NCBI GenBank assembly: GCA_030695025.1
Contig: JAUYTX010000070.1
Location: 1 to 48,234, forward strand
Direction: 5' to 3'
Origin: Bacteroidales bacterium
Lineage (GTDB): Bacteria; Bacteroidota; Bacteroidia; Bacteroidales; UBA932
DNA length: 48,234 bases
Shown here: positions 16,611 to 24,320 of the stretch, piece after piece
How the letters are laid out: each line of letters opens with the position of its first letter
Numbering within the stretch: the stretch's first letter is position 1
Position numbers and translations under genes: made by a program
Notes under the pieces: generated by a model
The model's database searches: none
The model's input: only the letters and a program-made list of their open reading frames with translations
What the model was told of the DNA's origin: nothing

Positions 16611-18605
16611 ATGAAACGATTTATACTGATATTATTTTCGCTGTTCCTGATAACTGCCACAAATGCACAGATAACGGCGGTTTGGAGTTACCAGCAAAAA
16701 GACAACGGCGATGGCACAATTGACCTTATTTTCAATGCCGATATCGAGAAAACCTGGTATATGTACAATGCCGACCTCATTCCAAACGGTCCGCTGCCAA
16801 CTACATTTGAAATTAAAGGCAACAATGGTTTTGTTGCGGTAGGAAAACTTAGAGACAATATGAAGGCCAAGACCAAAATGGATGATGCCTTTGGTGTTGA
16901 GGTTAAGATTTTTGAACAGAGAGGCTCTTTTGTTCAGACAATCAGAAGAACAGATGCAGGGAGCTTTAAAGTAGAGGGAATTCTTACCTTCCAGACCTGT
17001 AATGGATCTGAGTGCCTGATGGACGAACTGGATGTTGTGTTTGATATTCCTGCAGGAGAGGTAGCTGAATTCACAGAGGAGGAGATGATCCCGATATCTG
17101 CCCAAGAGAGTGATCAAACATTCGGTGGTAATGCTAAGGGATCAACTGAGGGGCTGCTTGTTTTTCTTTTGATTGCATTTGCAGCGGGTCTTGGAGGTGT
17201 CTTCACACCTTGCGTATTCCCAATGATTCCAATGACTGTAAGTTTTTTCATAGGTGGCACAGGTGCTAAAAAGGCAGGCATAATCAAGGGTTTGATTTTC
17301 GGACTCTCGGTTACACTCATTTATACAATGGTTGGTGTTATTGTTGCCCTGTTCCAGAGCACAGATGCAACCGATTTCATGGGAACCCACTGGATACCAA
17401 ACTTTCTTTTTGCAGCGCTATTTATAACTTTTGCAATATCTTTTCTTGGGGCATTTGAAATTACGCTCCCCACAGGTCTTGCAAATAAAGCAGATGCACA
17501 GGCAGATAAAGGTGGCTACATTGCCTCTTTCTTTGTTGCCTTTGCAATGGTTATTGTATCATTTTCATGTACAGGCCCTTTTGTAGGTTCAATTCTGGCT
17601 GCTGCGGTAACCGGAGGTCTTGCTCTAAAGCCCATTCTGGGAATGTTCGCATTCGGTCTTGCATTTTCGCTACCGTTTGTAATCTTCTCATTCTTCCCGT
17701 CGCTAATGAAAAAGATGCCTAAATCGGGCGGATGGCTCAATGTTGTTAAGGTGGTATTCGCATTTATCCTAATGGCATTTGCAATGAAATATCTTTACAC
17801 GGTTGACGCATACTTTGGATGGGGTATTCTAAACCGCGCCATATTTATCTCAATCTGGATTGTAATTGCAATTCTGTTGGGAATGTACCTTCTTGGCAAG
17901 ATAACTACATCACACGACTCAAAAGTTGAGTCTGTAGGTGTATCGAGGATTATCTTTGCGATAGCCTCTTTCGCTTTTGCAGTTTATCTTATTCCGGGCC
18001 TGTTTGGTGCACCCCTTGCTTCGCTCTCGGGTCTCTTGCCTCCTCCTGATCAAAGTACGATGGTAATTTCCGGTTCGGCAACAGGAGCTGCATCTTCGGC
18101 AATATCAAATGAACCAAGCACCGGACTTTGCTCAGAGGCTAAATATGCAACGGCAAAGAACAGAGCTCCACACGGCCTTAACAGTTACTACGACATAAAG
18201 GAGGCCATCGAATGTGCAAAAGAGCAAAACAAGCCCCTTTTACTATCATTCAAGGCTGTAACATGCAGTGCCTGCAAGGTGATGGAGGCAACTGTCTGGA
18301 GCGATCCTGCTGTTTTGGATATACTGCAAAATAAAGTTGTTCTGGTGAGTCTCTATGTTGACGACCGCACTGAGCTTCCTCTTGAGGAGCAGGTAACCTC
18401 TGTAATTGATGGAAAACTGAAGAACACTCTGGGCAGAAAATACCGCGACTATCAGTTAAGTCGCTTTGGTGTTGCCTCTCAGCCCTATTATGTTCTTGTT
18501 GACCATAATGAGCAAGTATTGGTGAAACCTATCGGAGAAAGTTCTTTAACAGAATTTCTGGCATTCCTTAATGGTGGTATAGAAGCATTTAACCGCCAAC
18601 TTTAA
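16611..18605 (+). CDS. dsbD: Thiol:disulfide interchange protein DsbD
   Basis: 664 residues. A signal peptide (MKRFILILFSLFLITATNA) is followed by a periplasmic N-terminal domain (to about 170) with a Cys pair in FQTCNGSECLMDE. Then comes an eight-helix membrane domain (about 180-470) with the redox cysteines in FTPCVFPMIPM and SFSCTGPFVG. A periplasmic thioredoxin-like domain carries CSAC at C552-C555. The protein moves electrons from cytoplasmic thioredoxin across the inner membrane to periplasmic proteins. The domain order and length fit Bacteroidota DsbD. It reads away from glyS and ends in a hairpin that overlaps its stop codon. Possible partners are cytochrome c maturation or other periplasmic oxidoreductases, none of which is nearby. 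Confidence 0.95.
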   Translation: MKRFILILFSLFLITATNAQITAVWSYQQKDNGDGTIDLIFNADIEKTWYMYNADLIPNGPLPTTFEIKGNNGFVAVGKLRDNMKAKTKMDDAFGVEVKIFEQRGSFVQTIRRTDAGSFKVEGILTFQTCNGSECLMDELDVVFDIPAGEVAEFTEEEMIPISAQESDQTFGGNAKGSTEGLLVFLLIAFAAGLGGVFTPCVFPMIPMTVSFFIGGTGAKKAGIIKGLIFGLSVTLIYTMVGVIVALFQSTDATDFMGTHWIPNFLFAALFITFAISFLGAFEITLPTGLANKADAQADKGGYIASFFVAFAMVIVSFSCTGPFVGSILAAAVTGGLALKPILGMFAFGLAFSLPFVIFSFFPSLMKKMPKSGGWLNVVKVVFAFILMAFAMKYLYTVDAYFGWGILNRAIFISIWIVIAILLGMYLLGKITTSHDSKVESVGVSRIIFAIASFAFAVYLIPGLFGAPLASLSGLLPPPDQSTMVISGSATGAASSAISNEPSTGLCSEAKYATAKNRAPHGLNSYYDIKEAIECAKEQNKPLLLSFKAVTCSACKVMEATVWSDPAVLDILQNKVVLVSLYVDDRTELPLEEQVTSVIDGKLKNTLGRKYRDYQLSRFGVASQPYYVLVDHNEQVLVKPIGESSLTEFLAFLNGGIEAFNRQL

Positions 18606-18635
18606 TAAAGAAGGCGGTTAAACTAATCTTTTTAT
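18588..18635 (+). terminator. Terminator overlapping the dsbD stop codon
   Basis: The arms 18588-18597 and 18613-18622 (TTTAACCGCC/GGCGGTTAAA) form a perfect 10-bp stem. The loop itself can pair CTTT with AAAG. CTAATCTTTTTATT follows. The dsbD TAA at 18603-18605 lies inside the loop. Confidence 0.75.
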
Positions 18636-18673
18636 TATCAATCGATTTCTTAAAATCAGCTGGTTTTTTAGAA

Positions 18674-19303
18674 TCAGACTATTTCGTACATATCTTCCAA
18701 TGGCTTTCTTACCTTTTTGAAGGCCAGAAATGAGTCATCCTGAGATCTGTATCCGAGTGCACACATAACGGATGCTGTAAGCCCTTTCTCTTTCAGTCCA
18801 AGTATCTTATCAAAACTCTCCTTGTCAAATCCCTCCATCGGGCCTGAATCAATTCCCAACTCAGAAGCGGCAGCCATAAGTGTTCCGAGTGCAATATAGG
18901 TCTGTTTTGAAGTCCACACCTTCATCTGCTCAGGGCTCATTGAAGCCATATGAGACTTCATCATGTTGCCGTAATCAGCAGAATCAGAAACATCAAGATT
19001 GTTTATTTTTGCTCTTAGCCCCAGGTAATTGTCAACCTCTTTATCTCCTACGTTTGTGTAATTACAAAAAAGAAACAGCACATATGCGTCTGTCAGTTGA
19101 GGTTGTCCCCATGAGGCAGCTTTAAGTTTTTCACGAATCTCAGGATTCTCAATAATAAGCACCTTGTATGGCTGCAGTCCGTATGAAGTTGCAGTCAGGT
19201 TCACAGCCTCTTTTAACAGTTCAATATTTGTACTGCTTACCTTCTTTGTGGTATCAAATTTCTTTGTAGCATAGCGCCACTTTAAGCTATCTATAATTTT
19301 CAT
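18674..19303 (-). CDS. NAD(P)H-dependent nitroreductase family protein
   Basis: 209 residues of the FMN-binding nitroreductase fold, close to the NfsB/YfkO type. Signs are the N-terminal SLKWRYATKKFDTTKKVS (FMN-phosphate-binding Arg and Lys), LKEAVNLTATSYGLQPYKVL (FMN-binding strand with Ser/Tyr), and the C-terminal LGIDSGPMEGFD and MCALGYRSQDDSF. Known relatives are cytoplasmic dimers that reduce nitro groups, quinones or flavins with NAD(P)H. It faces dsbD tail to tail and lies 110 bp upstream of folK's far end on the same strand. The natural substrate cannot be told from sequence. Confidence 0.9.
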   Translation of the reverse strand: MKIIDSLKWRYATKKFDTTKKVSSTNIELLKEAVNLTATSYGLQPYKVLIIENPEIREKLKAASWGQPQLTDAYVLFLFCNYTNVGDKEVDNYLGLRAKINNLDVSDSADYGNMMKSHMASMSPEQMKVWTSKQTYIALGTLMAAASELGIDSGPMEGFDKESFDKILGLKEKGLTASVMCALGYRSQDDSFLAFKKVRKPLEDMYEIV

Positions 19304-19413
19304 ATCTATTCATTTATTTTAGTAGGGTTGCCCCCTTGTTAACAGTTAAATTTGGTTTTTGTTTGAATTACCATTTCATAGGGACATCAATAACCAAAAT
19401 CTTTGCCTCTTTA

Positions 19414-19947
19414 TTACTTCAGAGTTATCTTGTTTACTGCAGAGTTGTCTTCACATTCGTTAAGCAGATGTTCAACGGAAACTCCCAAATCCGGATGAAT
19501 AAAATTGGGTGCTATTTGGGAAACAGGCTCTAACACAAACCTTCTCAAGTGCATTCTTGGGTGTGGTAATGTGAGGGTTTCACTCTGATACACCAAATTA
19601 CCATAAAATATGATATCAATGTCTATCTCTCTGGAACTGTATTCTCTCTCCGCGCCACTTTTTTCTTCATCCTTCTTGTTGTTCTTGCTCTCCTCTCCTC
19701 TCACCCTTCCCAGGATTTTTTCAATGTTAAGAACCTTTTCAAGCAGTTCTTCCGGTATGAACTCTGTATCAATAAGCACCGCTCTGTTCAAAAACCATTC
19801 ATCTGCATTAAAACCCCAGGGCTCGCTCTCATATAATGGCGATAGTACGATTTCTCCCGACGATAGATCTGACACCATTTGTGATGCCTTTTCTATAATC
19901 GAGAGCTTGTCTCCTCTGTTGCTTCCAAGCAGAAGTATTGTTTTCAT
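19414..19947 (-). CDS. folK: 6-hydroxymethyl-dihydropterin pyrophosphokinase
   Basis: 177 residues. HPPK hallmarks are LLLGSNRGDK at the N-terminus, SPLYESEPWGF, FLNRAVLIDT, SREIDIDIIFYGN and LPHPRMHLRRFVLEP, which together bind ATP, magnesium and the pterin. The enzyme transfers pyrophosphate to 6-hydroxymethyl-7,8-dihydropterin in folate synthesis. A lysine/glutamate-rich insertion (EESKNNKKDEEKSGAERE) sits before the catalytic SREIDID loop and makes the protein slightly longer than the usual 160. The ATG overlaps the sufT stop by four bases (ATGA), so translation is coupled and folK is the last gene of a sufS-sufE-sufT-folK run. Confidence 0.95.
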   Translation of the reverse strand: MKTILLLGSNRGDKLSIIEKASQMVSDLSSGEIVLSPLYESEPWGFNADEWFLNRAVLIDTEFIPEELLEKVLNIEKILGRVRGEESKNNKKDEEKSGAEREYSSREIDIDIIFYGNLVYQSETLTLPHPRMHLRRFVLEPVSQIAPNFIHPDLGVSVEHLLNECEDNSAVNKITLK

Positions 19948-20246
19948 AGCATACCCAGCTCAAAAAGAGCCTCTTCGCTCATTCTGTCTCTGTCCCATGG
20001 CGGGTCAAATGTGAGCTCAATTGCCACGTCATCAATAGATGGCACCATTGAAACTGCATCATGGACATCCTGCAGCAATTCATCTACCATTGGGCAGTTG
20101 GGTGCGGTTAGAGTCATTTTGATAAAAGCTTTACGATTTATATCAACCCTGATTTCATAAATCAGCCCTAAATCATACACATTAACGGGTATCTCCGGGT
20201 CATAAACCTGCTTAAGGGCCAGTACAATATTTTTTTCTACGCTCAT
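19944..20246 (-). CDS. sufT: SufT-like Fe-S assembly protein (DUF59/MIP18 family)
   Basis: 100 residues covering the whole DUF59 domain: DPEIPVNVYDLGLIYEI at the N-terminus, LTAPNCPMVDELLQDV with the conserved Cys, and TFDPPWDRDRMSEEA at the C-terminus. Relatives (SufT, PaaD, MIP18) help deliver Fe-S clusters to target proteins. It lies 14 bp after sufE and overlaps folK by four bases, which supports a role in the Suf pathway. The symbol rests on domain and context; single-domain DUF59 proteins carry several names. Confidence 0.88.
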   Translation of the reverse strand: MSVEKNIVLALKQVYDPEIPVNVYDLGLIYEIRVDINRKAFIKMTLTAPNCPMVDELLQDVHDAVSMVPSIDDVAIELTFDPPWDRDRMSEEALFELGML

Positions 20247-20260
20247 AATATTAAAAAATT

Positions 20261-20674
20261 TTAAGCAGAGTAGGCCATTGCATAGATTTTTATCTGTTTT
20301 ATCATCGATAGCAGGCCGTTTGCTCTTGTTGGAGAGAGATTCTCCTGAAGACCAATCTCTTTAATAAAGTTCAAGTCAGCATTAATTATCTCAGCAGGTG
20401 TTCTCTCAGAGAAAACCCTAACCAATAGTGATATTATTCCTTTTGTAATAATTGCGTCGCTGTCAGCGGTAAAATAGATGAGGCCATCTTTAAATTCTGC
20501 GTTTAACCATACCCTTGATTGGCAACCCTTTATTAGGTTTCCTTCAAGTTTTTCACCCTCTTTTATTATTGGCAGCGATTTCCCTAATTCTATTAAATAT
20601 TCATATTTATCCATCCAATCTGTGAAAATCGAGAACTCCTCGACAATTTGCTGCTCAACTTCTTTAATTGTCAT
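20261..20674 (-). CDS. sufE: Cysteine desulfuration protein SufE
   Basis: 137 residues, normal for SufE. It begins VEQQIVEEFSIFTDWMDKYEYLIELG. C51 in KGCQSRVW accepts persulfide sulfur from SufS and passes it to the SufBCD scaffold. Later parts (DSDAIITKGIISLLVRVFS, GLQENLSPTRANGLLSMI) fit the family. It follows sufS on the minus strand after a 150-bp gap that holds no gene and may contain a second promoter. sufB, sufC and sufD are not in the window. Confidence 0.95.
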   Translation of the reverse strand: MTIKEVEQQIVEEFSIFTDWMDKYEYLIELGKSLPIIKEGEKLEGNLIKGCQSRVWLNAEFKDGLIYFTADSDAIITKGIISLLVRVFSERTPAEIINADLNFIKEIGLQENLSPTRANGLLSMIKQIKIYAMAYSA

Positions 20675-20824
20675 TATATAAATTATTATTTTTAAATTAT
20701 TTATTACTGTTTACCTTATTCGTTGATACATTTAAACTAAGCTATACCCAATTTTATTTTTCATTAGAACGCCTGTTTCAAATCTGTTGTGAATAATCTG
20801 CTCTATAACAAGCAAATATCTCAA

Positions 20825-22051
20825 TTATGATAACATCTTAATTGCTCTTTTTAAAGAGGTTATAAAGTACTTTGCCTCTTCAATTGTATTGTATGCGGCA
20901 AAGGATGCACGAAGCATTGATTCAACTCCGTATCTTTTCATAAGAGGTTCGGCACACATTTGTCCCGAGCGCAATGCAACTCCCATTTTGTCCATAATCA
21001 TTGCCAGGTCTGAGGGGTGTGCACCACTTACGGTAAACGAAAAAAGAGAAATTCTACTCTCTCCCATTCCATAAAGTCTTAATCCTTCGATTTTTAAAAG
21101 CTCCTCTGTCATATATTCCACTATAGACCGCTCTGTGTTCTCCAGAAATTTTTTGTCAATTGACTCTACAAACCTTATTGCCTCCAACATTGCTGCTGCA
21201 CCAATAAAATTGGGCGTACCCGCCTCAAACTTTAAGGGGAGAGGGGCATATGTTGTCTTCTCAAAAGTAACTGTCTCTACCATATCTCCTCCTCCCATCC
21301 AGGGTGGCATACTATCAAGAATTTCCCTCTTGCCGTACAATACCCCTGTTCCGGTTGGCCCGTAGAGTTTGTGTCCGGAAAAGACATAAAAGTCGCAATC
21401 AAGTTTGCGTACATCAGTTTCAATGTGAACAATACTCTGCGCTCCGTCAATCAATACCGGAATTCCCTTTGCATGCGCCTTGAAAATCAACTCTTCTACA
21501 GGGTTTATCAACCCCAGTACATTTGAGACATGAGAAACAGAAACAATTTTAACGGATCTGTCGAGAAGATTGTCAAGCATATCCATTCTCCAGTTCCCAT
21601 TTTCATCAACCGGAAGAACTCTCAGATTTGCCTCTTTGCTTTCACAAATCAATTGCCATGGAACAATATTGGAATGGTGCTCAGCCTCTGAAACTAATAC
21701 CGAATCTCCCTTTCTAAGGTATTTTCCGCCATAACTGGCAGCGACAAGGTTTATAGAGGCAGTAGTTCCTGATGTAAATATTATCTCCTCTCTGTAAGCA
21801 GCATTGATAAACTGTCTTATAGCCTCTCTTGAATCCTCGTAAAGCTCTGTTGTTTTAGAACTCAATTCGTGAACAGCTCTGTGAATATTGCCGTTAACTC
21901 CGGAATTCATCATGTTTACCAGATCAATAACCTGTTTTGGCTTTTGAGCTGTTGCTCCGTTATCAAGATACACAAGTGTTTTGGAGTTAACACTCTGTTC
22001 CAATGCCGGGAAGAGAGATCTTATCTGGTTTATGTCCGCTATTTTATTCAT
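20825..22051 (-). CDS. sufS: Cysteine desulfurase SufS
   Basis: 408 residues from the ATG at 22051; the longer frame would begin with a TTG at 22093 and adds nothing conserved. This is a type II (SufS) class V aminotransferase-fold enzyme. It has YLDNGATAQKP near the start, SEAEHHSNIVPW, the PLP-binding Lys (about K228) in FSGHKLYGPTGTGVLYG, and the active-site Cys (about C366) in LRSGQMCAEP. It takes sulfur from cysteine and hands it to SufE, whose gene is next. It is divergent from ruvA with a short shared promoter region. Length and motifs are complete. Confidence 0.97.
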   Translation of the reverse strand: MNKIADINQIRSLFPALEQSVNSKTLVYLDNGATAQKPKQVIDLVNMMNSGVNGNIHRAVHELSSKTTELYEDSREAIRQFINAAYREEIIFTSGTTASINLVAASYGGKYLRKGDSVLVSEAEHHSNIVPWQLICESKEANLRVLPVDENGNWRMDMLDNLLDRSVKIVSVSHVSNVLGLINPVEELIFKAHAKGIPVLIDGAQSIVHIETDVRKLDCDFYVFSGHKLYGPTGTGVLYGKREILDSMPPWMGGGDMVETVTFEKTTYAPLPLKFEAGTPNFIGAAAMLEAIRFVESIDKKFLENTERSIVEYMTEELLKIEGLRLYGMGESRISLFSFTVSGAHPSDLAMIMDKMGVALRSGQMCAEPLMKRYGVESMLRASFAAYNTIEEAKYFITSLKRAIKMLS

Positions 22052-22099
22052 CTGATAATTACTATGTGAGAGTTGTCGCTGCAAAATTAACAAAACAAA

Positions 22100-22131
22100 G
22101 TTGCCGTTTATACCTTAAAAACATAAATTTG
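22100..22131 (+). promoter_or_regulatory. Candidate ruvA promoter
   Basis: GTTG at 22100-22103 (three of four bases of TTTG) lies 20 bp before TAAATTTG at 22124-22131, a full TAnnTTTG match. The ruvA start is 25 bp further on. Confidence 0.55.
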
Positions 22132-22156
22132 CATCAAAAGTTTATATCCCCCGGGC

Positions 22157-22750
22157 ATGTACGATTATATCAAGGGAGAACTTACCGAGCTTACACCAAC
22201 CGAGGTAGTTCTGGAAAACAATCAGATAGGCTATAAAATACTTATATCCCTTCAAACCTACTCAAAGCTAAAAATGGCTGAGAGCACCAAACTTTTCATA
22301 TATCATCATCTTAGAGAAGATAATGAACAGCTTTACGGCTTTTATGATAAAGACGAGAGATCTCTTTTCTCCAATCTGATTGAGGTTTCGGGAATTGGTC
22401 CAAACAGTGCCAGAATGATGCTGTCATCTTTATCTTCAGACGAAATAAGGGGTGCAATAATTTCCGGAGATGTAAACAAGCTCAAGAGCATTAAAGGGAT
22501 AGGCCTTAAAACGGCCCAACGGTTGCTCATCGAGTTAAAAGACAAGATGGTAAAAAGAGGTTCGGGAGACGATTTCTCAGGAACATTTGTTTTAACTCAG
22601 GCTAACCGCCAGAGAGATGAAGCTTCGTCTGCACTTGTTCTTCTTGGTTTTTCAAAAGCTAATGTTGAAAAGGTGCTCGATACGCTAATTAAAGAAAACC
22701 CCTCCTACTCTCTTGAGGAGCTTATCAAGCTTTCTCTGAAAAGACTATAG
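22157..22750 (+). CDS. ruvA: Holliday junction branch-migration protein RuvA
   Basis: 197 residues, the standard RuvA length. Domain I (OB fold) covers about 1-65 (MYDYIKGELTEL). Domain II has two helix-hairpin-helix motifs (VSGIGPNSARMMLS and IKGIGLKTAQRLLIELKDK). Domain III at the C-terminus (EASSALVLLGFSKANVEKVL) contacts RuvB. RuvA tetramers bind four-way junctions and load the RuvB motor. ruvB is elsewhere in this window (42780-43805) and ruvC is not seen, so the three genes are dispersed as in many Bacteroidota. Confidence 0.97.
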   Translation: MYDYIKGELTELTPTEVVLENNQIGYKILISLQTYSKLKMAESTKLFIYHHLREDNEQLYGFYDKDERSLFSNLIEVSGIGPNSARMMLSSLSSDEIRGAIISGDVNKLKSIKGIGLKTAQRLLIELKDKMVKRGSGDDFSGTFVLTQANRQRDEASSALVLLGFSKANVEKVLDTLIKENPSYSLEELIKLSLKRL

Positions 22751-22797
22751 AATAATTTTTTAATTTCATACATTTGTAAAAATTTAAACGTAAAAAG

Positions 22798-23172
22798 ATG
22801 AATATTCCAGCAAATCTTAAGTATTCTCACGATCACGAGTGGGTAAAAGTTGATGGTAACATTGCAACAGTTGGTATTACCGATTTTGCACAGAGCCAGC
22901 TTGGTGACGTGGTGTTTGTTGACATCCCTTCTGAGGGGGAGACTCTTTCAAAATCTGATGTTTTTGGAGCTATTGAGGCTGTTAAAACAGTAGCAGACGC
23001 ACTTATGCCGGTATCAGGTAAAATTATTGAAATTAATGGCAATCTTGAAGGTTCACCGGAGTCAGTAAACAAAGACCCTTATGGTGAAGGATGGATGGTT
23101 AAAATCGAGATGAGCGACCTTTCTGAGCTGGACTCACTGATGGACGCAGAAGCATACGGTGCTATTATCTAA
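22798..23172 (+). CDS. gcvH: Glycine cleavage system H protein
   Basis: 124 residues. The lipoyl-accepting lysine is K63 in FGAIEAVKTVADALMPVSG. The N-terminal YSHDHEWVKVDGNIATVGIT and later VNKDPYGEGWMVKIEM are typical. The protein carries the aminomethyl group between GcvP, GcvT and the L protein in glycine breakdown and one-carbon metabolism; in some bacteria it also takes part in lipoate transfer. gcvP and gcvT are not in the window, so gcvH is a detached copy. A -7-like TACATTTG lies at 22769-22776 and a terminator follows at 23205, so it is probably a single-gene unit or the end of a ruvA-gcvH transcript. Confidence 0.96.
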   Translation: MNIPANLKYSHDHEWVKVDGNIATVGITDFAQSQLGDVVFVDIPSEGETLSKSDVFGAIEAVKTVADALMPVSGKIIEINGNLEGSPESVNKDPYGEGWMVKIEMSDLSELDSLMDAEAYGAII

Positions 23173-23204
23173 ATATTATCGCACTTAAAACCGCATTTAC
23201 TTTT

Positions 23205-23244
23205 AAAACCTGCTGTCAAAAATGTCAGCGGGTTTTTATTTTTT
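23205..23244 (+). terminator. Terminator after gcvH
   Basis: The arms 23205-23215 and 23226-23236 form an 11-bp stem (AAAACCTGCTG/CAGCGGGTTTT, one T.G pair) with a 10-base loop, followed by TATTTTTT. Confidence 0.88.
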
Positions 23245-23279
23245 AATAAATTTACCATTATTTACATTATTCAGCAGAT

Positions 23280-24302
23280 ATGATTCACAGTTTTGGGAGT
23301 GATAATCACTCCGGAGCGGCACCGGAGATTATGGAGGCAATTGCAAAAGCAAACGCCAATTTTGCCGTAGCGTATGGAGAAGACCCTTTTACAAAAGAGG
23401 CAGAGGATATTTTTAAAAGAGATTTTGGCCCTCAAACAGAGGTGTTTTTTGTGTTTAACGGAACAGGAGCAAACATTTTAGCATTAAAAGCCCTTACAAA
23501 CACCTTCAATTCAATTTTATGTGCCGATTCTGCTCACATTAACGTTGATGAATGTGGTGCTCCCGAAAAACTTACAGGATGTAAGCTTGTTCCAATTGCA
23601 TCGGTTAATGGTAAGATCTCGGTTGATTCTGTGAAAAAAGAGCTTAAAGGCTTTGGTTTTCAACACCACTCTCAACCAAAAGTGCTTTCAATTTCACAAC
23701 CTACCGAACTGGGAACCCTCTACACTCCAAAAGAGATTAAAGAGCTTGCCGATCTTATGCATAGCCATGATGGATATATTCACATTGACGGCTCCCGGAT
23801 TTCAAATGCTGCAGCAGCGTTAAACCTGAATATCAGAGAATTTACTTCAGATATTGGAGTTGATGCGCTCTCATTTGGCGGCACAAAAAACGGAATGCTC
23901 ATAGGTGAAGCTGTTGTATTCTTCAAAAAAGAGCTGGCAGAAAATTTTCTCTATCTTAGAAAACAAGCTGCTCAACTTTTCTCCAAAAACAGATTCATTG
24001 CAGCGCAGTTTACCGAGTTTTTAAAAGACGGATTGAATATTCGCCTTGCTTCCCATTCAAATGCCATGGCTAAATATATGGAAACAAAACTCAAAGATAT
24101 TCCTGAAGTAAAGATTTCCCGGCCTGTTGAAACAAACGGCGTCTTTGCCATTATGGACAAAAAAATTACCGAAAAGCTCATGGAAAAACATTTTTTCTAC
24201 GTCTGGGATGAAGAGACAGGCGAAGTAAGATGGATGTGCTCATGGAATACCAAAAAAGATGATATTGACAAATTTATAACCGATCTCATAGCGCTTCTTT
24301 AA
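23280..24302 (+). CDS. Low-specificity threonine aldolase (beta-eliminating lyase family)
   Basis: 340 residues of the PLP-dependent fold-type I threonine aldolase family. FGSDNHSGAAPEIMEAI opens the protein. FNGTGANILALKAL is the cofactor phosphate-binding part, HIDGSRISNAA carries the Asp (about D170) that contacts the PLP ring nitrogen, and SFGGTKNGMLIGEAV holds the Schiff-base Lys (K203). It should cleave threonine or allo-threonine to glycine and acetaldehyde. The next gene, an acyl-CoA synthetase, starts 18 bp after its stop, so the two are likely co-transcribed. The exact stereospecificity (LtaE versus LtaA type) cannot be told. Confidence 0.92.
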   Translation: MIHSFGSDNHSGAAPEIMEAIAKANANFAVAYGEDPFTKEAEDIFKRDFGPQTEVFFVFNGTGANILALKALTNTFNSILCADSAHINVDECGAPEKLTGCKLVPIASVNGKISVDSVKKELKGFGFQHHSQPKVLSISQPTELGTLYTPKEIKELADLMHSHDGYIHIDGSRISNAAAALNLNIREFTSDIGVDALSFGGTKNGMLIGEAVVFFKKELAENFLYLRKQAAQLFSKNRFIAAQFTEFLKDGLNIRLASHSNAMAKYMETKLKDIPEVKISRPVETNGVFAIMDKKITEKLMEKHFFYVWDEETGEVRWMCSWNTKKDDIDKFITDLIALL

Positions 24303-24320
24303 ACTCTAAACACTACAACT

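Noticed and set aside
22751-22797. Glycine riboswitch before gcvH
   Set aside because: The leader is only about 47 bp and shows no aptamer-like pairing.
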